DNA from: an uncultured Holdemania sp.
Lineage (GTDB): Bacteria > Bacillota_I > Bacilli_A > Erysipelotrichales > Erysipelotrichaceae
Length of the DNA stretch: 64,000 bases
NCBI GenBank assembly: GCA_904395815.1
Contig: CAJFOC010000035.1
Coordinates: forward strand, 29,624 to 93,623
Direction: 5' to 3'
Shown piece after piece: positions 36,189 through 44,179 of this stretch. Each line of letters opens with the position of its first letter. Within the stretch, counting starts at the first letter, position 1. The notes under the pieces are model-generated. The model was given only the letters and a program-made list of their open reading frames with translations. It was not told the DNA's origin and made no database searches. The position numbers were made by a program, and so were the translations under genes.

Positions 36189-37115
36189 TCAGGACTGCGG
36201 CTGGTCGGTTGTCTGCGGCGTGGTTTCCGGCTCACCGGAAGGCTGCGCAGTGGCTTCGAGTTCTTCGCGAACAAGCTGGAAGACGACGATTTCCGCCGGG
36301 GCGAACAGCCGGATATCCATCCGGGTCGTGCCGGTGCCGTTGGAAACATCCAGCAGAATATCACCGATCTGACTCTGTCCGCGATAGTAGCGCTCAGCAT
36401 AGCTGGGCTTGTAGAGAGGTCCGAAAAACGGCAGCACAACCTGACCGCCATGACTGTGTCCCGCCAGCATCAGATCCGTCTGGTCCTGAGGAATCTGCAG
36501 CACGGTATCCGGGGTGTGGCAGATCGTGATCGTAAAGGAATCCGGTGAAATGTTCTGGTAGGCTGCTTCCGGATCCGGATTGCCGAGCAGCTGACTTTCC
36601 AGTCCAACCAGGGAAATGGCCTGACTGCCGCGGTTACGGATATGAACCGACTGGTTGTTCAGCACTTCAAAACCAGCGTTGTACAGCAGGGTGGAAATGA
36701 GCTGTTCGGTGCTTTCCGATTCCAGATCATGATTGCCGAGGACGGCAAACTTGCCCAGCGGCGCTTCCAGGGCGGAAAGCTGGGTCAGAGCGTGATCCAG
36801 TACTGCTTCAGAAGGCCAGTTGTTGGCCGGGTGATCAAACAGATCACCGCCGAAAAGAATGACATCCGCACTGACGGAACGAATACGGTCGAGGATCTCA
36901 TCAAAACGCTGATCATCGACAAAGGCATTATAATGAACATCGGAAAAAAACAGAATCTGCAGTCCGTCCAGATCTTCCGGAATCTGTTGCGAGGCAATGG
37001 ATTCATACCGGATCTGGATTGTCTGCGGAGAAACATAAACAGCGTTGAAATACATCAGAACCGCTCCGGTTATCACAGAAAGCAGCAAGATCAGACAAAG
37101 CAGAATTTTTTTCAT
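36189..37115 (-). CDS. Membrane-anchored calcineurin-like metallophosphoesterase
   Basis: 308 residues with an N-terminal signal anchor (about 4-24), then a YkuE/YaeI-type phosphoesterase domain: FFSDVHYNAF near 55, FGGDLFDHP near 88, VLGNHDLES near 126 and the late HTPDTVL and AGHSHGGQVVLP near 200-225, all metal-site motifs. A Pro/Thr/Glu-rich tail of about 25 residues ends the protein. Faces outward; in other bacteria such enzymes act on lipid-linked phosphates, but the substrate here is unknown. Ribosome site AAAGGAG. Confidence 0.9.
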   Translation of the reverse strand: MKKILLCLILLLSVITGAVLMYFNAVYVSPQTIQIRYESIASQQIPEDLDGLQILFFSDVHYNAFVDDQRFDEILDRIRSVSADVILFGGDLFDHPANNWPSEAVLDHALTQLSALEAPLGKFAVLGNHDLESESTEQLISTLLYNAGFEVLNNQSVHIRNRGSQAISLVGLESQLLGNPDPEAAYQNISPDSFTITICHTPDTVLQIPQDQTDLMLAGHSHGGQVVLPFFGPLYKPSYAERYYRGQSQIGDILLDVSNGTGTTRMDIRLFAPAEIVVFQLVREELEATAQPSGEPETTPQTTDQPQS

Positions 37116-37241
37116 GCAAGCTCCTTTCGCTTTGTTATTTTATCATATGCGCCCGGGGAAAAGAATCGTTAATTCTGAAAAGTTCATGTTGCGGCGCATG
37201 AGCGGCGCGCAAAAGGGGAACAATAACTTTCGAGGTGGACC

Positions 37242-38408
37242 ATGAAGAAAAAAACTGCTGTCTTTCAGTTTAACGGACTTTTCCTGTTTTCCTATGCCGC
37301 CGGCGCAATAGGAACTACACAGATGATCCCGTATCTTGTAGAAATGGGGTTTGAAGGAACCCGGAAAGGGATCATTCTGTCCGCCATGGCGATTTCAACG
37401 CTGATCTCGCAGTTTCTGTTCGGCTATCTCTCCGACAAGTTCAAGGGCTGCCGTTGGTTTTTCCTGATCAGCTTTTTTGTTTTCTTCGCGGCGGATGTGA
37501 CGTTGTTCAGCTTCCGCTGGCCGCAGTTCTGGTATCTGCTGGCGATGATTTCGCTGACCGGCGGCATTGCCCGGACATGGCAGGGGCTGGAAGATACGTG
37601 GGTGCTGCAGATCGATCAGACCAAGCCGCAATACAGCCGGATTCATGCCTGGGGAGCGCTGGGATGGGCTATCGGCAGCTGGGCGGCCGCTTCGCTGCTG
37701 AACTGGTTTGACTTTCCGGTCATTGCGGCGCTGGTGTTTGTGACTTCGACAGTGACCCTGTTTTTTGCCTGGCGGCAGCAGGATGCAAAACGGGCCAGCG
37801 GCAAGCGCATCCGGATTGCCGATCTGAAAGAACTGCTTCACAACCGGGCCTATGTTCTGCTGGTATTGATTCTGCTGGTTTTGTTTGGCATGGGGACGGC
37901 AGATATGTACATCGTCGTCGACAAGATTCTGGCGATCGGCGGTACCAGCTTCCATGTCGGCGCCAAGTGGGGATTGCAGTCGCTGATGGAAATCCCTGTT
38001 CTTCTGGCTGGCGACAAGCTGATGAAAAAAGTGGATCCGGTCATTCTGATGTTGTTTGCGTCCGTCATGTTCGGCATTCGCTTTGTGATCTACAGCTGGA
38101 TTCAGAATCCATGGTGGATGATCGCGGCCGCCGTGTTGCAGATGGTGACCTTTCCGATCGTGATCATCAGTTCCAAGATCATGATCGATCAGATCATCAG
38201 CGAGAAAATCAAATCCAGCGGACAGATGGCCGCCATGAGCGTTTACATGGGACTGTCGCTGCTGATCATGCCGGTGTTCTGCAGCGCACTGTCCGAGCGG
38301 ATCGGCTATGACGCGGCGCTGCTGGTTGTCGCTGCGTTTTCTCTGGCAGCAATCGTTTTGATTCTGCTGTTTAAAAAAGCCCGCAAGGCGCTGAGCTTGC
38401 AGGCGTAA
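37242..38408 (+). CDS. MFS transporter (LacY/nucleoside-permease-like)
   Basis: A polytopic inner-membrane permease with 388 residues and twelve predicted segments. The start is NGLFLFSYAAGAIGTTQMIPYL, and the conserved cytoplasmic loop between segments 2 and 3 reads FGYLSDKFKGCRW. The second half opens after ADLKELLHNRAYVLL. It resembles the MFS_1-like/NupG-LacY group. Substrate unknown. Start supported by CGAGGTGGA. No terminator was found between it and the convergent HAD gene. Confidence 0.87.
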   Translation: MKKKTAVFQFNGLFLFSYAAGAIGTTQMIPYLVEMGFEGTRKGIILSAMAISTLISQFLFGYLSDKFKGCRWFFLISFFVFFAADVTLFSFRWPQFWYLLAMISLTGGIARTWQGLEDTWVLQIDQTKPQYSRIHAWGALGWAIGSWAAASLLNWFDFPVIAALVFVTSTVTLFFAWRQQDAKRASGKRIRIADLKELLHNRAYVLLVLILLVLFGMGTADMYIVVDKILAIGGTSFHVGAKWGLQSLMEIPVLLAGDKLMKKVDPVILMLFASVMFGIRFVIYSWIQNPWWMIAAAVLQMVTFPIVIISSKIMIDQIISEKIKSSGQMAAMSVYMGLSLLIMPVFCSALSERIGYDAALLVVAAFSLAAIVLILLFKKARKALSLQA

Positions 38409-38430
38409 ATCCACCGGTGTTCACCGGCTG

Positions 38431-39207
38431 TCAGATCAGATGATGACGCAGGCAGTATTCGGTGATGCCTTCTTCCTCGACCGGGCCGCAGCATTCTTCT
38501 GCGGCCTGTTTCACGGCCTGGGAAGCGTTGCCCATCGCGACGCCGTGTCCGACTGCCTGAAGCATGTCGATATCGTTTTCTCCATCCCCAAAAGCAAGCG
38601 CCTCTTCCCGACGCAATCCCAGCTGTCTTAACAGCGCTGTGACGGCGATTCCCTTGCCGCCGTTGGCCGGAATGATGTCCGCTGCCCGATCCCACCAGGC
38701 GGCGATTTTTGCGTTCTGGACGTCTTTCATGATCCGGGCGTATTCTTCTTTCCGGCATCCCATCATGATCTGATAGACATCCTGGCAGGCAACCTCATCA
38801 AAATCTTCGGCATTCTCCACCCGCTGTTTGGAAATGGCGTAATAATCGATCAGATCCTGATCGGCGCCGTTGGCGGCCAGCCGGCTGGCGGTCGCCAGCG
38901 ATACCGGTCTGTTGATGGAGCGGGCATTGGCGATGATGGTATGCACATCCGAGGGCAGCAATGGATTGCGGATCAGGGTCCGGCGGCTGTCGTAGCACAG
39001 CGAACCGTTGAAGGTCAGCCAGAGATCAAAGGCAACATCCTGAAAGCAGGGCAGCGTCATCGGAGCCCGGCCGGTCGCCACACAGATGCGGATCCCGTTT
39101 TGCTGCAGCTGATGCAGCGTCTGGACCATCCGGCCGCTGATCTTTTTTTTCTGCATGTCGATCATCGTTCCGTCGATATCGAAAAAAGCGATTTTGATTT
39201 GTGCCAT
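38431..39207 (-). CDS. Cof-type HAD-IIB phosphatase
   Basis: A soluble phosphatase for sugar or cofactor phosphates, 258 residues. Motif I FFDIDGTMID near residue 7, motif II VATGRAPMTL near 40, motif III Lys in ANGGKGIAVTALLRQLG near 185, motif IV FGDGENDIDMLQAVG near 205, and the closing GVAMGNASQAVKQAAEECC. The ATG at 39207 follows GGAGGG; an ATG further upstream lacks a ribosome site. Substrate not predictable. Confidence 0.92.
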   Translation of the reverse strand: MAQIKIAFFDIDGTMIDMQKKKISGRMVQTLHQLQQNGIRICVATGRAPMTLPCFQDVAFDLWLTFNGSLCYDSRRTLIRNPLLPSDVHTIIANARSINRPVSLATASRLAANGADQDLIDYYAISKQRVENAEDFDEVACQDVYQIMMGCRKEEYARIMKDVQNAKIAAWWDRAADIIPANGGKGIAVTALLRQLGLRREEALAFGDGENDIDMLQAVGHGVAMGNASQAVKQAAEECCGPVEEEGITEYCLRHHLI

Positions 39208-39529
39208 GAATCGTGCCCTCCGTGTTATCATGCAAGCTTGACTTTTACTGTCGGCTTTACTACCATTTTATTATCAATAAATGAGAAATCATAGGAAAAT
39301 ATTCGCTTTTACTATGAGAATATCGTCATGGATGGAAAAGGGGGATGGCAGAATGGCACTGTCGGTTCCGGGGGTCATTACGGATCAGCGCCGAAAGGAA
39401 CAAACGGAACATGGCTCCGCGCTGTTTCCGTCAGCTTAAAGGACAGACGCCGGCCGCTTACCGTCGCAGCTTCTTGCGGGAAGAGCGGGAATGTGATACC
39501 CTTAGCAATGAAAAACAGGGGGATGAATC
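39208..39529 (+). pseudogene. Gap with AraC-type HTH remnant (best part 39345-39533)
   Basis: No intact gene fills this 322-bp gap. One + frame (39345-39533) reads CFRQLKGQTPAAYRRSF, which matches the end of AraC/XylS HTH domains (xxFRxxxGxTPxxYRR). The residues before it, LRISAERNKRNMAP, fit the recognition helix only loosely. Another frame over the same stretch gives MALSVPGVITDQ, so frameshifts may be present. No N-terminal domain or ribosome site is seen. I read it as the rest of a decayed regulator; chance similarity is possible. Confidence 0.35.
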
Positions 39530-40366
39530 ATGAAAAGAACAGGGTATCTGATTGATCTGGACGGGACGATGTATCGCGGCACTCAGATCATTGAGGGCGC
39601 GAAAATCTGGATTGACTGGCTGCTGGAACACGATGTTCCGTTTCTGTTTCTGACCAACAATTCCGGCAGAACGCCGGTTCAGGCTGCACAGCATATGCTG
39701 AACATCGGATATCAGGGAATTGAGCCCCGGCATTTTTACACCTCGGCCATGGCGGCCAGCGATACGATGATCCGCCGCTTTCCGGAAAAGAAAAGAGCGC
39801 TGATGATCGGCGCCGACGGATTGCAAGAGGCGCTGGAAAACAACGGGTATCAGCTGGTGGATCACGATGCGGATCTGGTTTTTGTGGGATTGGACAAACA
39901 GGGAAACTGGCAGAAGTATTCGCAGGCTTTGCGGGAAGTGCTGAAGGGAGCAATTCTGGTCGGAACCAACAACGACCGGATTCTTCTGAGCGAGGAAGGC
40001 GCCAACTGCGGCAACGGCTCGGTGGTCGCGCTGATGGAATATGCGTCCAGCCGGGAAGCGGTGAAAATCGGCAAGCCGCATGAAGCGATCGTCACCGGCG
40101 CATTAAGACAGCTGGGAATGAGCCGCGAGGAGGTTGTGATTGTCGGCGATAACATGGAAACCGATATTCTGTGCGGGGTCAATGCCGGGATCAAAACGAT
40201 TCTGGTAACCACCGGCGTACACACCCGTCAGCAAGCCATGGCATATCCGTTTGCCGCCGATCATATAATTGAAGACCTGAGAGAACTGATCGACGAGGGA
40301 GGAGAGGCCTATCGAGCTTTCAGAATGGATCCGGCAGGGAGGACTGATTCTTTACGCCTGCCTTAA
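39530..40366 (+). CDS. NagD-type HAD-IIA phosphatase
   Basis: Cytoplasmic phosphatase of the p-nitrophenylphosphatase/NagD group, 278 residues. Motif I YLIDLDGTMYRG near 7, motif II FLTNNSGRTPVQ near 43, motif III in KIGKPHEAIVTGAL near 180 and motif IV VGDNMETDILCG near 206. Similar proteins usually end soon after the EDLRELI segment. Here about 20 further residues (GGEAYRAFRMDPAGRTDSL) run into the next gene, consistent with loss of the original stop. AGGGGGATG precedes the start. Confidence 0.92.
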   Translation: MKRTGYLIDLDGTMYRGTQIIEGAKIWIDWLLEHDVPFLFLTNNSGRTPVQAAQHMLNIGYQGIEPRHFYTSAMAASDTMIRRFPEKKRALMIGADGLQEALENNGYQLVDHDADLVFVGLDKQGNWQKYSQALREVLKGAILVGTNNDRILLSEEGANCGNGSVVALMEYASSREAVKIGKPHEAIVTGALRQLGMSREEVVIVGDNMETDILCGVNAGIKTILVTTGVHTRQQAMAYPFAADHIIEDLRELIDEGGEAYRAFRMDPAGRTDSLRLP

Positions 40367-40865
40367 AGCGTTTTTGCCGCTGCCGTCGCTGGAAGTGGTG
40401 CTGATTCCAATGATTCTTCGCAATCCCGCCGGCTGGCTTCTGTATTCTCTTGAAGGGGCGGCAGGGACTGCGGTGGGAGGATGGATCGGCTATCAGCTGG
40501 GGAAAGGGGCGCAGCGGACAATGCTGAGCCGCTGGACTTCCCCACAGCAGATGGAGCGGGGACGGCAGCTGATGAACCGGTATGGAGTGGCGGCTGTGCT
40601 GATCGGCGGGATTACGCCGATTCCCGATTTTATTCTGGCTTATCTGGCCGGGATGAGTGCCATGCCGCTGATCCGGTTTCTGCTCAGTGACGCGCTGGCC
40701 CGGCTGAGCCGCAGTTTTCTGATCAGCGGCGCTCTTCTCTGGCTGGGCTATGTGGTGGACATCGAACGCTGGGGAACGGTGATTTCGCTGGTGACGATCG
40801 CGTGGTTTCTGCTGCGCTGGGCCGGGGAACAGGAACAGACAAAGAAAAAAGGCTCTGTTTCCTGA
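40311..40865 (+). CDS. DedA/YqaA-like membrane protein with ATC at expected start
   Basis: A small VTT/SNARE-associated-type membrane protein with about four hydrophobic segments. The frame is clearly coding from ELSEWIRQGGLILYACLKAF onward, ahead of the first conventional start (TTG, 40374), which lies inside the first membrane segment. A strong GGGAGGAGAGG site (40297-40307) points to codon 40311, which is ATC. Either ATC is used, or an ATG was mutated and expression is lost or reduced. The GITPIPDFILAYLAGMSAMP region fits the family. It overlaps the NagD-type gene by 56 bp. Function: probably membrane homeostasis. Confidence 0.75.
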   Translation: MELSEWIRQGGLILYACLKAFLPLPSLEVVLIPMILRNPAGWLLYSLEGAAGTAVGGWIGYQLGKGAQRTMLSRWTSPQQMERGRQLMNRYGVAAVLIGGITPIPDFILAYLAGMSAMPLIRFLLSDALARLSRSFLISGALLWLGYVVDIERWGTVISLVTIAWFLLRWAGEQEQTKKKGSVS

Positions 40866-40880
40866 GCCTTTTTTCTTTTT
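40845..40880 (+). terminator. Terminator overlapping the DedA-like gene end
   Basis: AAAAAAGGCTC-TGTTTCCT-GAGCCTTTTTT, then CTTTTT. The left arm encodes the last codons. Confidence 0.88.
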
Positions 40881-40883
40881 AAT

Positions 40884-41078
40884 AAGGGGATAGAATGTTC
40901 TGTACGATAATGTTTTTTCAAAAGGGGATATTATGTTTGTTCTGTAGGAGAAGAGGTTATCGTACAGGCAAGAGCGTTTCCCTCTTGCTGCCTATACTAT
41001 ATCAATGAAGTATAGTCGAATTATGGCGAAATTATGTTAAAGTGTGTGATTTTTTTTCATTGTCGACTATAATAGTCT
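40884..41078 (+). promoter_or_regulatory. Repeat-rich control region of the C26 hydrolase gene
   Basis: Low-GC region with several nested elements: an imperfect direct repeat (AAGGGGATA at 40884 and 40922, each followed by TGTTCTGTA at 40896 and 40938); an 11-bp perfect inverted repeat CTGTACGATAA/TTATCGTACAG (40900-40910, 40957-40967); a GCAAGAG/CTCTTGC hairpin (40968-40988); CTATACT/AGTATAG (40992-41015); and the palindrome GACTATAATAGTC (41065-41077), which covers a TATAAT -10. TATAGTC recurs at 41011. It looks like an operator cluster, possibly with a leader RNA. Confidence 0.5.
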
Positions 41079-41102
41079 GGTAGGCAGAAAAGGAGAAGAA
41101 CG

Positions 41103-41822
41103 ATGAACAAACCGATCATTGCGCTGAGCGCGCGAATGGGCTTTTTTGAAGGACAGAACCGGATTTTTGATAATCAGAGTTATTTTGACGCGGTGCTGGC
41201 TGCCGGAGGAATTCCGGTGATGGTCAGTTATGGAGAAAGGGAAGCGATTCAGCAGATTGCGCAGCGATTTGACGGCCTGCTGATTACCGGCGGAGAGGAT
41301 TTGGATCCTGCGCTGTTTCATCAGTCACGTCATCCTGCAACTCAGACGACCGATCCGCGGCTGGATGAGCTGGATCTGGGACTGATTGAAGAATTTGCCG
41401 CCAGAAACAAGCCAATTCTGGGAATTTGCCGCGGCATTCAGAGCATCAATGTCTGCTTTGGCGGAACGCTGTATCAGGATATCAACACCCAGGTGCCCTC
41501 GCTGCGGCCGCAAGGACACCAGCAGAACAAGGCAAAGCCCGGGCTGCCGATGAATGCGACGTTTCATGACGCCTGTTTTGAACCCGGGACACGGCTGCAC
41601 GAACTTTTTGGAGAGCGGCATCCGGTGAACAGCTTCCATCATCAGAATATCGATCAGCTGGCGCCGGGATTTACCGTCAGCGCCCGCAGTGAGGACGGAC
41701 TGATCGAAGGAATTGAAAAAGAGGGAATTCTGGCTGTGCAGTGGCATCCGGAACGGCTGATTCATGATCCGAAACAGCTGGCGCTGTTTCAGACGTTTGT
41801 CGCTCAGTGCGCCAGAGGATAG
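41103..41822 (+). CDS. Gamma-glutamyl-gamma-aminobutyrate hydrolase-like C26 peptidase
   Basis: Class I glutamine-amidotransferase fold, 239 residues, PuuD-like. It hydrolyses gamma-glutamyl amides; the physiological substrate here is unknown. The nucleophile Cys is in LGICRGIQSINVCFGG near 108, preceded by LLITGGEDLDPALF near 60. The His-Glu pair is in AVQWHPERLIHD near 217, and SFHHQNIDQLAPGF near 180 is typical of the family. AAAGGAGAAG precedes the ATG. It stands alone behind an elaborate control region, without polyamine genes nearby. Confidence 0.92.
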   Translation: MNKPIIALSARMGFFEGQNRIFDNQSYFDAVLAAGGIPVMVSYGEREAIQQIAQRFDGLLITGGEDLDPALFHQSRHPATQTTDPRLDELDLGLIEEFAARNKPILGICRGIQSINVCFGGTLYQDINTQVPSLRPQGHQQNKAKPGLPMNATFHDACFEPGTRLHELFGERHPVNSFHHQNIDQLAPGFTVSARSEDGLIEGIEKEGILAVQWHPERLIHDPKQLALFQTFVAQCARG

Positions 41823-41882
41823 ACAGTTTCTGCGGTTTGTCAATGAAACTGGCTCAGGTCGGGAAAAAAGCGCCGCTCTGCC

Positions 41883-41911
41883 TTGACAACCCCCATGGAA
41901 AAAAGTAAGAT
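41883..41911 (+). promoter_or_regulatory. Strong sigma-A promoter of candidate small RNA
   Basis: Perfect TTGACA (41883-41888), 17-bp spacer, TAAGAT (41906-41911). It precedes a non-coding structured segment that ends in a terminator. Confidence 0.75.
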
Positions 41912-41917
41912 ACTTAC

Positions 41918-42043
41918 GGACCGAGAGGTCTGGATTTGATTCCTCTGTTATTGTTTTCCCCCACCCATTTTAAGCAATAATAGATCCCCCAAGAGTGAGA
42001 ATCAATTCCGCAACAGGAACATCCTCAGCGATGTTCTTTTTTC
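41918..42043 (+). ncRNA. Candidate small RNA or attenuator with C-rich loops
   Basis: About 125 nt with its own promoter and terminator and no convincing coding frame. A 5' hairpin GGACC-GAGA-GGTCT is followed by a long arm: TTGATTC (41936-41942) with GAATCAA (41999-42005), inside it CTGTTATTG (41945-41953) with CAATAATAG (41975-41983). The apical loop holds CCCCCACCC and the 3' internal loop ATCCCCC. Such exposed C tracts are used by Gram-positive small RNAs to pair with Shine-Dalgarno sequences. The NUDIX gene starts 22 bp after the terminator, so a leader/attenuator role is the alternative. No known family recognised. Confidence 0.55.
42016..42043 (+). terminator. Terminator of the candidate small RNA
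   Basis: GAACATC-CTCAGC-GATGTTC followed by six T residues, located before the ribosome site of the NUDIX gene. Confidence 0.88.
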
Positions 42044-42064
42044 TTGATCAAGGAGGAATCAGCA

Positions 42065-42598
42065 ATGAAACAACTTGCCCGGATCCGGGATACCGTCTAT
42101 CCCCCTAAGCCATTGCCGTTTTTTCGTGAATGCGCCCGTGGACTGATCATGGACCCGCAAGGCAGAATCGGTATGATCCATATTCAGGGAACCGATGAAT
42201 TCGGAATCCGGGATCATCTGGAAAGCTGCGGCGGCGGAATTGAGCCGAAAGAAACGGCTGAACAGACGCTGATCCGGGAAGCGCGGGAAGAGCTGGGGGT
42301 CGATTGTTTTCAGCTGCGGCCGATCGGATGGACGCTGGAAGAGCTGAATCTGCTGCAGCGCCGCACCCGCAGCTTCTTTTTTGCCGCCCGTTGCGGTGAG
42401 GTGCGCTCGCTGCGGCGGTTAAGCCCCTGGGAAACGAAAATGATGAGCGAGCCGGTCTGGCTCAGCGTCAGAGAGCTTCTGATTCAGCTGCAGCCCCGGA
42501 ATGCGCGTGGGGTGGCGGTGCTGCTGGCGCGGCGGGATCGCCTGGCGCTGCAGGAAGCGCTGCGCCGCGGTCTGTTTGAAAAAAGGATCATAGTGTAA
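42065..42598 (+). CDS. NUDIX hydrolase
   Basis: A Mg-dependent hydrolase of nucleoside-diphosphate-linked or similar compounds, 177 residues. The Nudix box fits GX5EX7REUXEEXGU: GGIEPKETAEQTLIREAREE with LGV following (about residues 61-83). Substrate not predictable. The ATG at 42065 follows AAGGAGGAA. Its 3' end overlaps the convergent mnmM gene by 11 bp. Expression depends on readthrough of the terminator just upstream or on an unseen promoter. Confidence 0.9.
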   Translation: MKQLARIRDTVYPPKPLPFFRECARGLIMDPQGRIGMIHIQGTDEFGIRDHLESCGGGIEPKETAEQTLIREAREELGVDCFQLRPIGWTLEELNLLQRRTRSFFFAARCGEVRSLRRLSPWETKMMSEPVWLSVRELLIQLQPRNARGVAVLLARRDRLALQEALRRGLFEKRIIV

Positions 42599-43136
42599 AA
42601 GGTTCTTCGCTAAGCTGCAGCAAGACGGGCGCATCGCTTCGTCCGTCGCTGTACTGATAACAGAAAAAGCGGTCGGCATGGCGGATGATCCAGCGCTGTA
42701 CCGCTTCCCACTCTTCCTGTCCGCCCGGATGTCCCCGATAACAGGCCAGCGACAACAGTCCCTGCGGTTTCAGCACCCGCAGCGCGGCATCCAGCGCCGG
42801 CAAGGTGGTGGCGGCCGTGGTAATCAGCGGGCTTTGGGAGCGGGGCAGGTAGCCAAGATTGAACACGATAAGATCGGCCGGCTCGCTGACCAGCTGATCC
42901 AGATGCGCGTGATCGTGACAATACAGCTGGACATGCGCCAGATTCCCAAGCCGCCTGCGTGTCTGGATGATCGCCTCTTCCTGAATGTCCATCGCGATGA
43001 CTTGTTGGGCCAGGGAAGCCAGAAACAGCGTATCATTTCCCCGGCCGCAGGTCGCGTCGATGGCCAGCTGGACGGAATGATGCTGTGCCCATTGGCGGAT
43101 CCGGCGATGACAGACGGTGTTCACAGTATCAGCCAT
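42588..43136 (-). CDS. mnmM: tRNA mnm5U methyltransferase MnmM (YtqB)
   Basis: SAM-dependent class I methyltransferase that completes mnm5(s2)U34 in tRNA in Gram-positives lacking MnmC (known for Bacillus YtqB). 182 residues. SAM loop LAIDATCGRGNDTLFLA near 23, acidic end of strand 2 in VIAMDIQEEAI near 47, catalytic-type FNLGYLPRS near 92 and CYRGHPGGQEEW near 132 are family features. The ATG at 43136 overlaps the mnmL stop by 8 bp, the same pairing as ytqA-ytqB. Confidence 0.88.
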   Translation of the reverse strand: MADTVNTVCHRRIRQWAQHHSVQLAIDATCGRGNDTLFLASLAQQVIAMDIQEEAIIQTRRRLGNLAHVQLYCHDHAHLDQLVSEPADLIVFNLGYLPRSQSPLITTAATTLPALDAALRVLKPQGLLSLACYRGHPGGQEEWEAVQRWIIRHADRFFCYQYSDGRSDAPVLLQLSEEPFTL

Positions 43137-44082
43137 GGCGCAGCGCCTTTCCCTGCCAGGTGTTTTCACGGGCCATCTGTTTGTCGATTTCATTGAGCAC
43201 GATGGTTTTTTTCACGGTCCATTGCGGAGCGATCAGCTCGCTGGCAACGCCATCTCCGGTCAGCCGCTGAATGATGATTTCCGGCCGGAGCACCTCCAGC
43301 TGACGGACTACCGTATCGACATACTGTTCTTGGCTTAACAGCGGAAAGGGATGACGCAGATAGTCCTGTCCCAGCGCGCTGGTTTTCATCAGATGCAGCA
43401 TGTGCAGTTTGATAGCGTCGACGGGAAGGGCGCTGATCTGCCGGGCGGATTCGATCATCATCGCCGGATCTTCACCAGGCAGGCCGTTGATCAGATGGAC
43501 GCAGGTTTTCAGCGGTGTTGCGGACAGCCGCTTCAGTGCCTGCACCACCACGTCAAATCGATGACCGCGATGAATGCGCTGTGCGGTTTCGTCATGCACG
43601 CTCTGTACGCCCAGTTCGATCCAGATTTCCTTATGCCGTGCGCAGTCGGCCAGCCATTGCAGCGTATCTTCTTCAAGACAGTCGGCCCGGGTGGCGATGG
43701 CAATGGCTGTCGCCTGCGGAAGGGAAAGAAAAGGCTGCAGGCATTGCTGTATTTTTTCTAACGGTCCATAGGTGTTGGTGTAAGCCTGAAAATAGGGGAT
43801 AAACCGGGCGTCAGGCCATTTTTGACGCATTCGGTCGCAGCCTACGGCAAATTGGCGGAGCAGCGGCTGCTGAACAGCTCCGGCAAATTCTCCGCTTCCC
43901 TGATCGCTGCAGAAGGTGCAGCCGCCCCAGCCGCAGCGTCCATCCCGGTTGGGACAGGTAAATCCGGCGTTGAGAGGAACTTTGGCAACTTTCCCGCCGA
44001 AGCGGTGACGAAGATAATAATTCCATGTATGATAACGTTTGTTGTCATCAGAATAAGGAAAGGGGTTGTCTGGCAAACTCAT
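43129..44082 (-). CDS. mnmL: Radical SAM protein MnmL (YtqA, TIGR01212)
   Basis: 317 residues, radical-SAM TIM barrel. The cluster motif is CPNRDGRCGWGGCTFC (about 44-59), Cx7CxxC-like as in the YtqA family, followed by FCSDQGSGEFAG. IATRADCLEED near 132 and VELGVQSVHDETAQRIHRGH near 162 are typical. In Bacillus YtqA is needed with YtqB for the mnm5(s2)U pathway. Ribosome site GGAGATC. Its promoter is presumably in the gap before the ceramidase-like gene's terminator. Confidence 0.88.
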   Translation of the reverse strand: MSLPDNPFPYSDDNKRYHTWNYYLRHRFGGKVAKVPLNAGFTCPNRDGRCGWGGCTFCSDQGSGEFAGAVQQPLLRQFAVGCDRMRQKWPDARFIPYFQAYTNTYGPLEKIQQCLQPFLSLPQATAIAIATRADCLEEDTLQWLADCARHKEIWIELGVQSVHDETAQRIHRGHRFDVVVQALKRLSATPLKTCVHLINGLPGEDPAMMIESARQISALPVDAIKLHMLHLMKTSALGQDYLRHPFPLLSQEQYVDTVVRQLEVLRPEIIIQRLTGDGVASELIAPQWTVKKTIVLNEIDKQMARENTWQGKALRHG

Positions 44083-44125
44083 GATGATCTCCTTTCATTG
44101 GCGGCGCATCCTGTCATGACGGTTC

Positions 44126-44176
44126 AAAAAATCCCTTTTTTGTGTTCCGGTGGAACGGACAAAGAAGGGATTTTTT
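44126..44176 (-). terminator. Terminator of the ceramidase-like gene
   Basis: AAAAAATCCCTT (44126-44137) pairs with AAGGGATTTTTT (44165-44176); GTTCC/GGAAC pairs inside. On the minus strand the T run falls at the 3' side. Confidence 0.85.
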
Positions 44177-44179
44177 GCG

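Noticed and set aside
38413..38426. CCGGTG-TT-CACCGG hairpin as terminator after the MFS gene
   Set aside because: Only a two-base loop and no T tract on either strand.
41918..42043. 6S RNA
   Set aside because: A rod-like shape with internal loops is reminiscent, but the element is too short and I see no matching conserved bubble sequences.
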